A stretch of DNA of 64,000 bases from Robertmurraya kyonggiensis. Its GTDB lineage: Bacteria; Bacillota; Bacilli; Bacillales; Cytobacillaceae. Both the position numbers and the translations under genes were made by a program. Under the pieces are notes generated by a model. The model was not told where the DNA came from and did not search any database. It saw nothing but the letters and a program-made list of their open reading frames with translations. Position 1 is the first letter of the stretch. The number at the start of each line of letters is the position of its first letter. The DNA is taken from NCBI RefSeq assembly GCF_005116465.1, contig NZ_SWBM01000004.1:124001-188000 (forward strand), written 5' to 3'. Positions 54,709-62,811 of this stretch are shown one piece after another.

Positions 54709-55326
54709 TCAAGTCGACAATTTCCTTAACAGTAGATATTTTTCTAAAACTAAATTCTCATCCCCTTGGAGAAGTGCATCAAGTAAGGTAAGATACTTAG
54801 CTTTCGAGTATGGCTCTTCTGGAAAATTTAAGGAACGATAAAAATTACTTAAGATAATCCAGATACGATACATCAAATGGTTATCTCCTAATTCAATCAT
54901 CTTGAGAAAGAATTCTTCATCACTTACATTCACTGACTCTAATAATTTCCGAAATGAAACAATCTGTTCTACATTATTTCTTTGTAAAACAAGTCTTAAA
55001 CAATCCATTTCAATAAGTTGTAGAGTGTCTTTCACATCTTCTTTTGCTTTTTCATCTTGTAGAATAAATGTACTTACTAACTGAACGAGCTGGTTCCCAC
55101 GAGCATCTCGAAGAAAAGTCCCTTCTCCTCTTCTTGTCTCAATTAGTCCCAACAGCTCTAACGCCCGTAATGCTTCACGAACGGAAGAGCGCCCTACTTG
55201 AAGGCGCTCCGACAGTTCACGTTCTGAAGGAATTTTATCCCCTATTTTAAGTCCGTCTTCTACAATCATGGTTCTGATTTTCTTAACAATTTCAATATAA
55301 ACCTTATTGCTCGCTTCTTTATTCAA
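54709..55326 (-). CDS. FadR/FCD-type GntR transcriptional regulator
   Basis: A 205-residue regulator. The N-terminal winged helix (DKIPSERELSERLQVGRSSV, then REALRALELLGLIETRRGEG; about residues 30-75) is clearly GntR. The helical C-terminal part (about 85-205) resembles FCD effector domains but is short and lacks obvious metal-binding His/Asp clusters. The start is TTG at 55326, 9 bases after the malic enzyme stop, so the two genes form one operon. Palindromic operators flank the operon and precede accD. The ligand is unknown; malonyl-CoA, acyl-CoA or a C4 acid are possibilities. Confidence 0.85.
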   Translation of the reverse strand: MNKEASNKVYIEIVKKIRTMIVEDGLKIGDKIPSERELSERLQVGRSSVREALRALELLGLIETRRGEGTFLRDARGNQLVQLVSTFILQDEKAKEDVKDTLQLIEMDCLRLVLQRNNVEQIVSFRKLLESVNVSDEEFFLKMIELGDNHLMYRIWIILSNFYRSLNFPEEPYSKAKYLTLLDALLQGDENLVLEKYLLLRKLST

Positions 55327-55335
55327 ATTTAGAAA

Positions 55336-56574
55336 TCACTCACTTTTTCCAATGATCGAAAGACTGCTTGTTTTCAATTTTACTTCCTCAGGGTCCACTT
55401 TAATTCTAGCAACTCCTGTTTCCATTGCTGCCCTTGCTACTGCTGCCGCAACTTCAGGTGCTACTCGCGAATCGAATGGGGCCGGGATGACATAATCTGC
55501 TGATAATTCCTCAGCTGAAACGAGGCTCGCAATCGCTTCTACCGCTGCTACCTTCATTTCTTCATTGATATGCGTTGCCCGAACGTCTAGTGCGCCACGG
55601 AAAATACCAGGAAACGCGAGGACATTATTCACTTGATTAGGAAAATCAGAACGACCTGTTCCAACTACCTTCGCCCCAGCACTCTTTGCCTCATCAGGCA
55701 TAATCTCCGGATTCGGATTTGCCATCGCAAAAATAATCGGATCCGCATTCATGGTTTGAATCATTTCTTTTGTTAAAGCTCCCTCAGCTGAAACACCGAT
55801 AAAGACATCAGCATTTTTAATCACATCAGCCAAGCTGCCTTCTTCATTATTAAGGTTCGTAAATTTGGCTACTTCATCCTTAATCGCATTCATTCCGAAA
55901 GAACGACCTTCATAGATTGCACCTTTGGTATCACACATAATAATATCGCGAACGCCGTAATTATATAATAATTTGATAATGGCAATTCCAGCGGCGCCTG
56001 CTCCACTTGCTACGACCTTTATATCGGTTATTTTTTTGCCAACAATTTTCAGTGCGTTGACTAGACCTGCTACCGTTACAATCGCAGTTCCATGCTGATC
56101 GTCGTGAAAAATTGGAATCGAGGTTTCTTTCTTCAATCTTTCTTCAATCTCAAAGCATTTTGGTGCTGCAATATCCTCTAGATTCACGCCACCAAATGTT
56201 GGTTCTAGTAATTTTACAGTTTCAATGATCTTTTCAACATCGGTTGTATTTAAACAAATCGGAAAAGCATCTACACCGGCAAAGCTTTTAAATAAGACAG
56301 CCTTCCCCTCCATAACAGGCAATGCTGCTTGTGGACCAATATTTCCAAGACCTAACACAGCTGTTCCATCTGAGACGACAGCCACCATATTGCCTTTCAT
56401 TGTATAATCGTAGACGGTCTCCGGCTTGTCATAGATCGCCTTACAGGGTTCAGCAACTCCCGGTGAATAGGCCAAACTTAAATCCTTCGCATTTCGAACT
56501 GGTATCTTTGATTTTGATTCCAGTTTCCCCTTATTCACTTTATGCATGTGTAATGCTTCTTCACGTAAAGTCAA
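55336..56574 (-). CDS. ytsJ: NAD(P)-dependent malic enzyme
   Basis: Oxidative decarboxylation of malate to pyruvate with NADP or NAD. It is 412 residues, the small bacterial form. LAYSPGVAEPCKAIYDKP has the Tyr and nearby site residues (about 35-52), VLGLGNIGPQAALPVMEGKA follows, the metal site is FHDDQHGTAIVTVAGLVNAL (Asp pair, about 155-175), and VASGAGAAGIAIIKLL is the nucleotide fold. The start is TTG at 56574 after GGGGAGTG. It corresponds to B. subtilis YtsJ, and is followed here by a GntR gene and preceded by a FadR-type operator and promoter. Confidence 0.94.
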   Translation of the reverse strand: MTLREEALHMHKVNKGKLESKSKIPVRNAKDLSLAYSPGVAEPCKAIYDKPETVYDYTMKGNMVAVVSDGTAVLGLGNIGPQAALPVMEGKAVLFKSFAGVDAFPICLNTTDVEKIIETVKLLEPTFGGVNLEDIAAPKCFEIEERLKKETSIPIFHDDQHGTAIVTVAGLVNALKIVGKKITDIKVVASGAGAAGIAIIKLLYNYGVRDIIMCDTKGAIYEGRSFGMNAIKDEVAKFTNLNNEEGSLADVIKNADVFIGVSAEGALTKEMIQTMNADPIIFAMANPNPEIMPDEAKSAGAKVVGTGRSDFPNQVNNVLAFPGIFRGALDVRATHINEEMKVAAVEAIASLVSAEELSADYVIPAPFDSRVAPEVAAAVARAAMETGVARIKVDPEEVKLKTSSLSIIGKSE

Positions 56575-56619
56575 GCAAAATTCACTCCCCTAATTAATTT
56601 GACCTTGTTCATTCCGACG

Positions 56620-56632
56620 GTGGTCTGACCAC
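56620..56632. promoter_or_regulatory. FadR/GntR-type operator upstream of malic enzyme
   Basis: GTGGTCTGACCAC, a perfect palindrome around a central T, starts 15 bases after the predicted -10 box, so a bound repressor would sit at the transcription start. It is the exact complement of the site before accD. Its distance to the start codon (46 bases) is also similar. Confidence 0.72.
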
Positions 56633-56647
56633 GCTGTATATTAGAAC

Positions 56648-56687
56648 AATATACCATATTCACCGTAGTTGTAAAGAGGTGAATATG
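56648..56687 (-). promoter_or_regulatory. Malic enzyme promoter within an inverted repeat
   Basis: On the minus strand, -35 TTTACA (56675-56670), a 16-bp spacer and -10 TATATT (56653-56648). A 10-bp perfect inverted repeat, CATATTCACC (56655-56664) and GGTGAATATG (56678-56687), surrounds the -35 box, suggesting a second operator. Confidence 0.6.
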
Positions 56688-56763
56688 ATACATAACTGGC
56701 ATAATAGTGCCTACAAAGTTAAGACACTTAGACAAACATAGTACTAAACTACCTTTAATTTCC

Positions 56764-59700
56764 TTATCCTTTTAACACGACATTACTATCTCCAAGTAAT
56801 GCTTTTAACTTCGATAAACACTCAGCGGAAGGGGTGATTCTGTCTTCTTTTCCTAGACGAATGGTTCTCTCATTCTTCTCGTAAAAAAGTACTACACTCA
56901 CATTCCCTTTATAATCCTTCAATAATTCTTTTAGTCTATTTAACAGATCACTTGATTCACGTTCCTTTTCAATTCTCACATACAAAGTACCTTGTTGATT
57001 TTTCACTTTGTCTACTGCTGTATTTACATCTTGCACATTTTGAATGACAAATTGTTTTTTCCCATCTCTAAAATCAATCTTTCCCTCAATAAAAACGATA
57101 TTCCCTTTTTGCAGAAGCAGCATGAAACGTTTAAATACCACAGGAAACACGACACCATCTAAATCTCCACTTTGATCAGAGAGAGCAAGAAAAGCCATTT
57201 CTTCGCCTTTTTTCGTGCGAATCTTTTTCACATCTGTAATGTGAACAAGTGATTTGACCATTTTTTGTTGTGGGGATACCGCTAAAAGTGCTGTTGCGCC
57301 CAGTGGCTCAAGGAATTCATCATAAACGGAAACGGGGTGATCAGATAAATAAAATCCGAGCACTTCTTTTTCATATTGTAGCTTTTGTTCAATTCCAATC
57401 GGGTCGACTTCCGTATACTTTGGTTTAAGAAAAAATCCATCCTCATCTGCAAACAGATCCGTATCCCCTAACTCTTCGGGACTAACAAGCTCTGCATGCT
57501 CAATTGCCACATCTATGCTTGCTAATAAAACCGCTCTGTCCTCACCAAATTCATCAAAGCTACCAGAATGCACGAGGGCTTCAAGCACCTTTCGATTCAC
57601 CGCTCTCGAAGAAACTCTCATGCAAAAATCAAAGAGATCGGAAAACTTTCTCTTTTTACGTGCTTGAAAGATTTCTTTTAAGGCGGCAACACCGACTCCT
57701 TTTATTCCTGCTAGGCTATAACGAATTCCTTCTTTTTCAACTAAAAATGAATATCCACTCAGGTTAATCGAAGGAGGAAGTAAGGAAATGTCCATCTCCT
57801 TAATTTCCCGAACATATTGAACAATCTTTCCTTCGTTTCCACTAACTGTGGATAATAGAGCTGCCATAAAAAACAGTGGATAATGTACCTTTAAATAAGC
57901 AAGCTGATAAGCGATGACACTATACGCAACTGCGTGACTTCTGTTAAAACCGTAATTAGCAAACTTAACGATTAAATCATAGATATCATTTGCTGTCACT
58001 TGGTCATACCCTTTATTCAAGGCGCCTTGGACAAAATGCTCTCTTTCCTTATCAAGAACTTCCTTTTTCTTTTTCGATACAGCCCTTCTCAGTAAATCCG
58101 CTTCTCCCAGAGAAAAGCCCGCCATCTTTGCAGCAATCTGCATAATTTGCTCCTGGTAGACAATAACCCCGTATGTGTTTTCAAGAATCGGCTTTAAATC
58201 TGGATGAGGATAATTAACCGGTTCATTGCCATGCTTTCGCTCGATATAAAGAGGAATATTTTCCATTGGGCCTGGACGATATAAAGCATTGACGGCAACA
58301 ATATCCTCAAAATGAGTCGGCTTTAGCCTTTTTAAGACACTTCTCATTCCATCAGACTCTAATTGGAAGACTCCTGTTGTTTCTCCTTTTGCCAGAAGCT
58401 TGAACGTCTCTTCATCATCAAAAGGCAGTTCTTTAATAGGCAATTTTTTTCCTATTTTACGATAAATCGAGTCTAGGATTGATTCCATTAAAGATAGATT
58501 TCTCAATCCAAGAAAATCCATTTTTAATAATCCTACTTCCTCTAAATGGTCCATCGTATATTGCGTCAAATAAATATCGTTATGGCCACCTTGGATCGGA
58601 ATGGATTCAACTAATGGTTTCTCTGTTAATACAACCCCTGCAGCATGTGTAGAAGTATGACGAGGAAGCCCCTCTAATTTCGTTGCCACTTCAAATAATC
58701 GTTGATTCAGCGACGAGTCTTCCGTGAATTTCTTTAGTTCTGGAGATTCTGCTATAGCTTTCTTTAATGTAATTCCTGGTCGTGATGGGATTAAGCGTGA
58801 TACTTGATCGAGCTCTTTTGGATTTAATCCGAAAACTCTCCCTACATCTCTCATTACGGCCTTTGTTGCAAGTGTTCCAAAAGTGATGATTTGCGCCACA
58901 TGGAGCTTCCCATATTTTTCAGAAACATACTCGATCACTTCATCTCTTCTGTGATCAGGGAAATCTATATCAATATCTGGCATGGAAATTCTTTCTGGAT
59001 TTAAGAAACGTTCAAATAATAGATTGTATTCAATTGGATCAACGTCTGTAATATACAGAACATAAGCTACCATCGAACCAGCAGCGGAACCCCTTCCTGG
59101 TCCTGTTAAAATTCCATTCTCCCTCGAAAACTTCATGAAATCCCAAACAATTAAAAAATAGTCGGCAAATTTCATTTTCTTAATGATCTCTAGTTCATAG
59201 AAAAGTCTTGTTTTGTGTTCTTCTGTAGGATTGGTATACCTTTCGTTAAATCCCTTGAGACATAGCTCCTCTAGCAGTTCTGCTGTAGTTTTTTCACCTG
59301 TAGTCGGATACTTTGGTAGATTCATTTGGTTTAACTCAATCATGACATTACATGCTTCAGCAATTTTTAGAGAATTTTCCAGTGCATCTGGTAGAACTGT
59401 AAAAATCTCGACCATTTCTTGTGACGTTTTTAAATAATATTGATCCGACTCTAACCGTTCTCTCGATTCATCCTGGAGTTTATCCCCATTTTTAATAGAG
59501 AGGAGGCATTCATGGGCAAAAGAGTCTTCTTTCTCGAGATAATGAACCTCATTTGTGGCCACAAGTTGAATTTGCAGTTGTTGTGATAACTCGATTAGTT
59601 GTTCATTTACCGATGCTTCTATGCGAAGACCATGATTTTGAATACCTAGATAGAAATTTTCTTTTCCAAAAATACGCTGATAGGCATGTACACAATGGGT

Positions 59701-60132
59701 TGCATCTTCAATGTCTCCTGCAGCAAGACTCTCTTCCACCTCACCCTTTATTCCCGGCGTTATTCCTATAAGTCCACTTGCATAACCACGGAGCCATTTC
59801 ATTGGGATTCCAGATGGAGAGTTCGTTTGAACAACACTTGATATTTTTAATAGATTATAAAAACCTTGTTGATTTTGTGCTAGTAACACCAGCGGAAATG
59901 ATTGTTCTTCCTTCCGTTCACTTTGAACTTGAACAGTTAATCCGATAATTGGTTTAATCGAAGCTTTTAAACAAGCCTTATAAAAGGCAATCGTTCCGTA
60001 CATCACATTCTGGTCAGTTAATGCAATCGCCTTAAAGCCCTTCCTTTTGGCATCTTGAACGAGTTCCTCAATGGTTGCCGTACTCGATAATAGACTGTAT
60101 GCACTATATACATGAAGGTGAACAAATGACAT
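56764..60132 (-). CDS. dnaE: DNA polymerase III subunit alpha (DnaE)
   Basis: The second replicative polymerase of Firmicutes; it extends RNA primers for PolC and also works in error-prone repair. It is 1122 residues. N-terminal PHP domain (HLHVYSAYSLLSSTATIEEL), palm/finger core with GPGRGSAAGSMVAYVL and ISMPDIDIDFPDHRR (catalytic Asp residues about 370-400), GLPRHTSTHAAGVV, and a C-terminal OB domain (about 960-1040, VHITDVKKIRTKKGEEMAFL). It lacks the exonuclease domain seen in PolC. ATG at 60132 has AAAGGTGGG upstream. It lies upstream of malic enzyme. Confidence 0.96.
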   Translation of the reverse strand: MSFVHLHVYSAYSLLSSTATIEELVQDAKRKGFKAIALTDQNVMYGTIAFYKACLKASIKPIIGLTVQVQSERKEEQSFPLVLLAQNQQGFYNLLKISSVVQTNSPSGIPMKWLRGYASGLIGITPGIKGEVEESLAAGDIEDATHCVHAYQRIFGKENFYLGIQNHGLRIEASVNEQLIELSQQLQIQLVATNEVHYLEKEDSFAHECLLSIKNGDKLQDESRERLESDQYYLKTSQEMVEIFTVLPDALENSLKIAEACNVMIELNQMNLPKYPTTGEKTTAELLEELCLKGFNERYTNPTEEHKTRLFYELEIIKKMKFADYFLIVWDFMKFSRENGILTGPGRGSAAGSMVAYVLYITDVDPIEYNLLFERFLNPERISMPDIDIDFPDHRRDEVIEYVSEKYGKLHVAQIITFGTLATKAVMRDVGRVFGLNPKELDQVSRLIPSRPGITLKKAIAESPELKKFTEDSSLNQRLFEVATKLEGLPRHTSTHAAGVVLTEKPLVESIPIQGGHNDIYLTQYTMDHLEEVGLLKMDFLGLRNLSLMESILDSIYRKIGKKLPIKELPFDDEETFKLLAKGETTGVFQLESDGMRSVLKRLKPTHFEDIVAVNALYRPGPMENIPLYIERKHGNEPVNYPHPDLKPILENTYGVIVYQEQIMQIAAKMAGFSLGEADLLRRAVSKKKKEVLDKEREHFVQGALNKGYDQVTANDIYDLIVKFANYGFNRSHAVAYSVIAYQLAYLKVHYPLFFMAALLSTVSGNEGKIVQYVREIKEMDISLLPPSINLSGYSFLVEKEGIRYSLAGIKGVGVAALKEIFQARKKRKFSDLFDFCMRVSSRAVNRKVLEALVHSGSFDEFGEDRAVLLASIDVAIEHAELVSPEELGDTDLFADEDGFFLKPKYTEVDPIGIEQKLQYEKEVLGFYLSDHPVSVYDEFLEPLGATALLAVSPQQKMVKSLVHITDVKKIRTKKGEEMAFLALSDQSGDLDGVVFPVVFKRFMLLLQKGNIVFIEGKIDFRDGKKQFVIQNVQDVNTAVDKVKNQQGTLYVRIEKERESSDLLNRLKELLKDYKGNVSVVLFYEKNERTIRLGKEDRITPSAECLSKLKALLGDSNVVLKG

Positions 60133-60350
60133 AAATATCCCACCTTTCTCGTTTGCGTAAATTAATACTAGATTTATTTGATAAATAATTTATGTAAAGT
60201 TCGTTGTATATTTTGATAGCGTTCTATCATAAATTTCATTTGCTAATTTTATTATAGAGCCACTATCGAAAAAAAGAAAATATGTTCTCCTTTTTAAATT
60301 GAATTGATGTTTTTTCAAACTGAAAAAACTTGTTTATTTCATCCTTGAAA

Positions 60351-60380
60351 ACATAATGTAAAAGGTTTGTCCATATGAAT
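60351..60380 (+). promoter_or_regulatory. Candidate sigma-E promoter of ytrHI
   Basis: ACATAAT (60351-60357) and CATATGAAT (60372-60380), separated by 14 bp, resemble the mother-cell sigma-E boxes (ATA-type -35, CATAnnnT -10). ytrH begins about 34 bases downstream. Confidence 0.35.
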
Positions 60381-60413
60381 GTAATAGGAAGCTATTCTAT
60401 GAAGTTAGGATGA

Positions 60414-60758
60414 ATGCAAATGAAGGAGCAACCCTTTTTTACCCATTTAATTGATAGCTATTTTATTGCTTTAGGTGTTTTACTTGGAGGCGCATTAATT
60501 GGTGGTATTGGCGCTTTTTTAACAGGGAAGCCGTTAATGACAGAAATATATCGTATTTCATCCTCCATCCGAATTTGGGCAATTGTTGCAGCCATTGGTG
60601 GCACGTTTGATGCCGTTTATAGTTTTGAAAGAGGGTTGTTCGACGGGGATACGAAGGATATATTTAAAACCTTTTTACACATCTTAGCAGCAGTAGGAGG
60701 AGCACAAACAGGCTCTTTATTGATCACTTTTCTTACAGGGGAGCATGTATCGGAATGA
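60414..60758 (+). CDS. ytrH: Sporulation membrane protein YtrH
   Basis: A 114-residue membrane protein needed for full spore development in B. subtilis. Three hydrophobic segments are seen, with family motifs SYFIALGVLLGGALIGGIGA, IWAIVAAIGGTFDAVYSFER and LAAVGGAQTGSLLITFLTGE. The second Met at 60420 is also possible and has slightly better spacing from the AGGA site. The ytrI start overlaps its stop by 4 bases, forming a two-gene sporulation operon that is divergent from dnaE. Confidence 0.92.
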   Translation: MQMKEQPFFTHLIDSYFIALGVLLGGALIGGIGAFLTGKPLMTEIYRISSSIRIWAIVAAIGGTFDAVYSFERGLFDGDTKDIFKTFLHILAAVGGAQTGSLLITFLTGEHVSE

Positions 60759-61255
60759 GAGTTCCACCTTATTATCGGTTGCAGGAAGTAAGAAGATTGT
60801 TTGCTGGGATGGCGATTGGAGCTATTCTGAGTTGGCTTATTTTTTTATACATATACGGTGAATGGCAGGAGGAATATAGTGTACAAATTCGACAACAAGA
60901 AGAAACCATTCGTGATCTAGAGAAAGAAAAAAAGATTTGGCAGGAAGACGTTGAGAAATTCAATAAAGAAAATGAGGAAAAACTTACGATCCAAAGTATT
61001 GAGGTGAAAATTACAAACTATGAAAAATATGAGCTAGATGAGCTTAGTGTCTATGAAATTGAGGAAGCTGTGAAAGAGGATATAGAGACCCTTTTATCAA
61101 AGGATATTGAGACTGCTTTTAAAAGTAGAGAACTCACACGGAGAGCGATTGAAAATAGAAGCTTTAAAGTACATGACAAACGCTATCGTCTCAAAATCAA
61201 GGAAATTGCTTACTATACAACCTTATCCATTCAATTAAATCTAGAGTTTGAATAG
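60755..61255 (+). CDS. ytrI: Sporulation membrane protein YtrI
   Basis: A 166-residue protein with one membrane helix (AGMAIGAILSWLIFLYIYGE, about residues 16-35) followed by a coiled coil (QEEYSVQIRQQEETIRDLEK, about 36-75) and a mixed C-terminal domain. In B. subtilis ytrI is made in the mother cell and contributes to spore resistance; the molecular role is unknown. It overlaps ytrH by 4 bases (ATGA-type coupling). A perfect 12-bp hairpin overlaps its stop region and separates it from convergent nrnA. Confidence 0.88.
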   Translation: MRVPPYYRLQEVRRLFAGMAIGAILSWLIFLYIYGEWQEEYSVQIRQQEETIRDLEKEKKIWQEDVEKFNKENEEKLTIQSIEVKITNYEKYELDELSVYEIEEAVKEDIETLLSKDIETAFKSRELTRRAIENRSFKVHDKRYRLKIKEIAYYTTLSIQLNLEFE

Positions 61256-61287
61256 TAGCTTAGAGAAGTTAGTTATCTCTAAGCTAC
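61255..61287. terminator. Hairpin between convergent ytrI and nrnA
   Basis: A 12-bp perfect stem GTAGCTTAGAGA/TCTCTAAGCTAC (61255-61266, 61276-61287) with a 9-base loop, without a clear T-tract on either side. Confidence 0.65.
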
Positions 61288-61293
61288 CCATTG

Positions 61294-62235
61294 TTATTTG
61301 TAATGAATACAAGCCTCGTCTAAATCCTTCATAACGTTCTCCATCTCGTCCCATGAATAAATGGACGCTCCTGATGCTAGTGGATGTCCACCACCTGAAT
61401 ATTTTCGAGCAATCGTATTCACGATTGGACCCTTAGAACGTAGACGTACACGAATTTGGTCGTCTTCTTCAATAAAGAAAGCCCAAGCTAAAATCCCTAC
61501 AACATTTCCTAACGTACTCACTAGGAGAGAGGCATCTGAAGGTTTCGCTTGATACTCCGTTAACAATTCCTTGTTTAACACCATTGAAGCTACGCCATTC
61601 TCGTTCATGTTAAAATTTTGCAGAACATAACCGTTCAATTTAATAAGATTAGGGGCTAGCTCATACATCCGATCAAAAAGCTCGGTCCGATCAAACTTAT
61701 ACTTAATTAACTCGCTTGCATAAGTAAAGGTCTTTTCAGTCGTGCTTGGATAAAGGAATCGTCCAGTATCTCCGACAATTCCAGCGTATAAAAGCCTTGC
61801 TGCTTCATCTGACATCTTCAAACCTGATTCTTCGCCTGCCAAATAGAATTCATAAATCATCTCACTGCATGAGCTAGCATTCGTGTCGACCCAAACTATA
61901 TCTCCATATGGCTCTTCATTCGGATGATGATCAATCTTAATTAACTTATCTCCAAGTCCATAACGACTATCACAAATTCTTGCTTCATTTGCCGTATCGG
62001 TCACGATAACTAAAGCACCTGTATATATTTCGTCTGGAATTTGATCAAGTCGGCGTAAGAAATTGAGTGATTGTTCTTCTTTTCCTACCGTGTAGATATT
62101 TTTTTCTGGAAAGGATGCTTTTAGAATTTCAGCTAATCCTCCTTGTGAACCATAAGCATCTGGATCCGGACGAACATGTCGATGAATAATAATGGTTTCA
62201 TATTGTTTAATGGTTTCTAAAATTTTCTCTTTCAT
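61294..62235 (-). CDS. nrnA: Bifunctional oligoribonuclease/pAp phosphatase NrnA
   Basis: Degrades short RNA oligomers and dephosphorylates 3'-phosphoadenosine 5'-phosphate. It is 313 residues. DHH-family motifs: IIHRHVRPDPDAYGSQGGL (motif I, about 17-35), VTDTANEARI (motif II, Asp near 78), KIDHHPNEEPYGD (motif III DHH, about 102), then SSCSEMIYEFYL, with a C-terminal DHHA1 domain ending GGGHPLASGASIYS. ATG at 62235 has GAAGGAGTTAAT upstream. It lies between ytrI and ytpI, as in B. subtilis. Confidence 0.95.
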   Translation of the reverse strand: MKEKILETIKQYETIIIHRHVRPDPDAYGSQGGLAEILKASFPEKNIYTVGKEEQSLNFLRRLDQIPDEIYTGALVIVTDTANEARICDSRYGLGDKLIKIDHHPNEEPYGDIVWVDTNASSCSEMIYEFYLAGEESGLKMSDEAARLLYAGIVGDTGRFLYPSTTEKTFTYASELIKYKFDRTELFDRMYELAPNLIKLNGYVLQNFNMNENGVASMVLNKELLTEYQAKPSDASLLVSTLGNVVGILAWAFFIEEDDQIRVRLRSKGPIVNTIARKYSGGGHPLASGASIYSWDEMENVMKDLDEACIHYK

Positions 62236-62460
62236 ATTAACTCCTTCACAAACAAATTTGCTCGGTTCTCGATCGTATTTAAGAAAGTCTTACTTCATTT
62301 TTACCATAAAAAAGTTAAAAGAAAAGGCTCTTTTCTTAATTTTTGTTAATATTTCAAACAAATCTAATTTGCCCTCACAAACTCGTCATCATCAGTAGCA
62401 TTTTTTCACGATAATCGGTAAAATGAAGTGAAACTGTCCAAGCTTGGAGGAAAAAATCAG

Positions 62461-62763
62461 ATGCCTGTACTTGTTATTCTATTTGTGTTCTCTCTATCAT
62501 TTTACATTTTTTATAAAGTAAAGTACTTCCGCTCGCAAAAACCTGCGGAGAAAAAATGGATTTCTGCAAAATCAGGAATTGCTTTAGGCCTTTTTATTGC
62601 CCTTTTTGGTCTTAACCAATTTTTCATTAACCAAACAGCTGTCGGCTATATTGTCGGATGCATATTCATTCTTTTAGGAGCCTATAATGCTTGGGCTGGA
62701 TTGAAATCCTATAAGTTTTATCTCCCTCATGCCATCGAAGAGGCTGAGCAACTAAAAAAATAG
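62461..62763 (+). CDS. ytpI: YtpI family membrane protein
   Basis: A 100-residue membrane protein with three hydrophobic segments (2-18, 40-60, 62-80), ending in a polar, amphipathic tail (LPHAIEEAEQLKK). ATG at 62461 (MPVLVILFVFSLSFYIFYKV) follows AGCTTGGAGGAAAA; the 11 additional upstream residues start before a proper site. It corresponds to B. subtilis YtpI, function unknown. It is convergent with ytoI, from which it is separated by a terminator. Confidence 0.85.
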   Translation: MPVLVILFVFSLSFYIFYKVKYFRSQKPAEKKWISAKSGIALGLFIALFGLNQFFINQTAVGYIVGCIFILLGAYNAWAGLKSYKFYLPHAIEEAEQLKK

Positions 62764-62773
62764 TATGAATTTA

Positions 62774-62806
62774 GAAAGCCGCCTTCTCAAATAGAAAGCG
62801 GCTTTC
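62774..62806. terminator. Terminator between ytpI and ytoI
   Basis: Stem GAAAGCCGC/GCGGCTTTC (62774-62782, 62798-62806), with short T-tails on both sides. Confidence 0.75.
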
Positions 62807-62811
62807 GTAAT

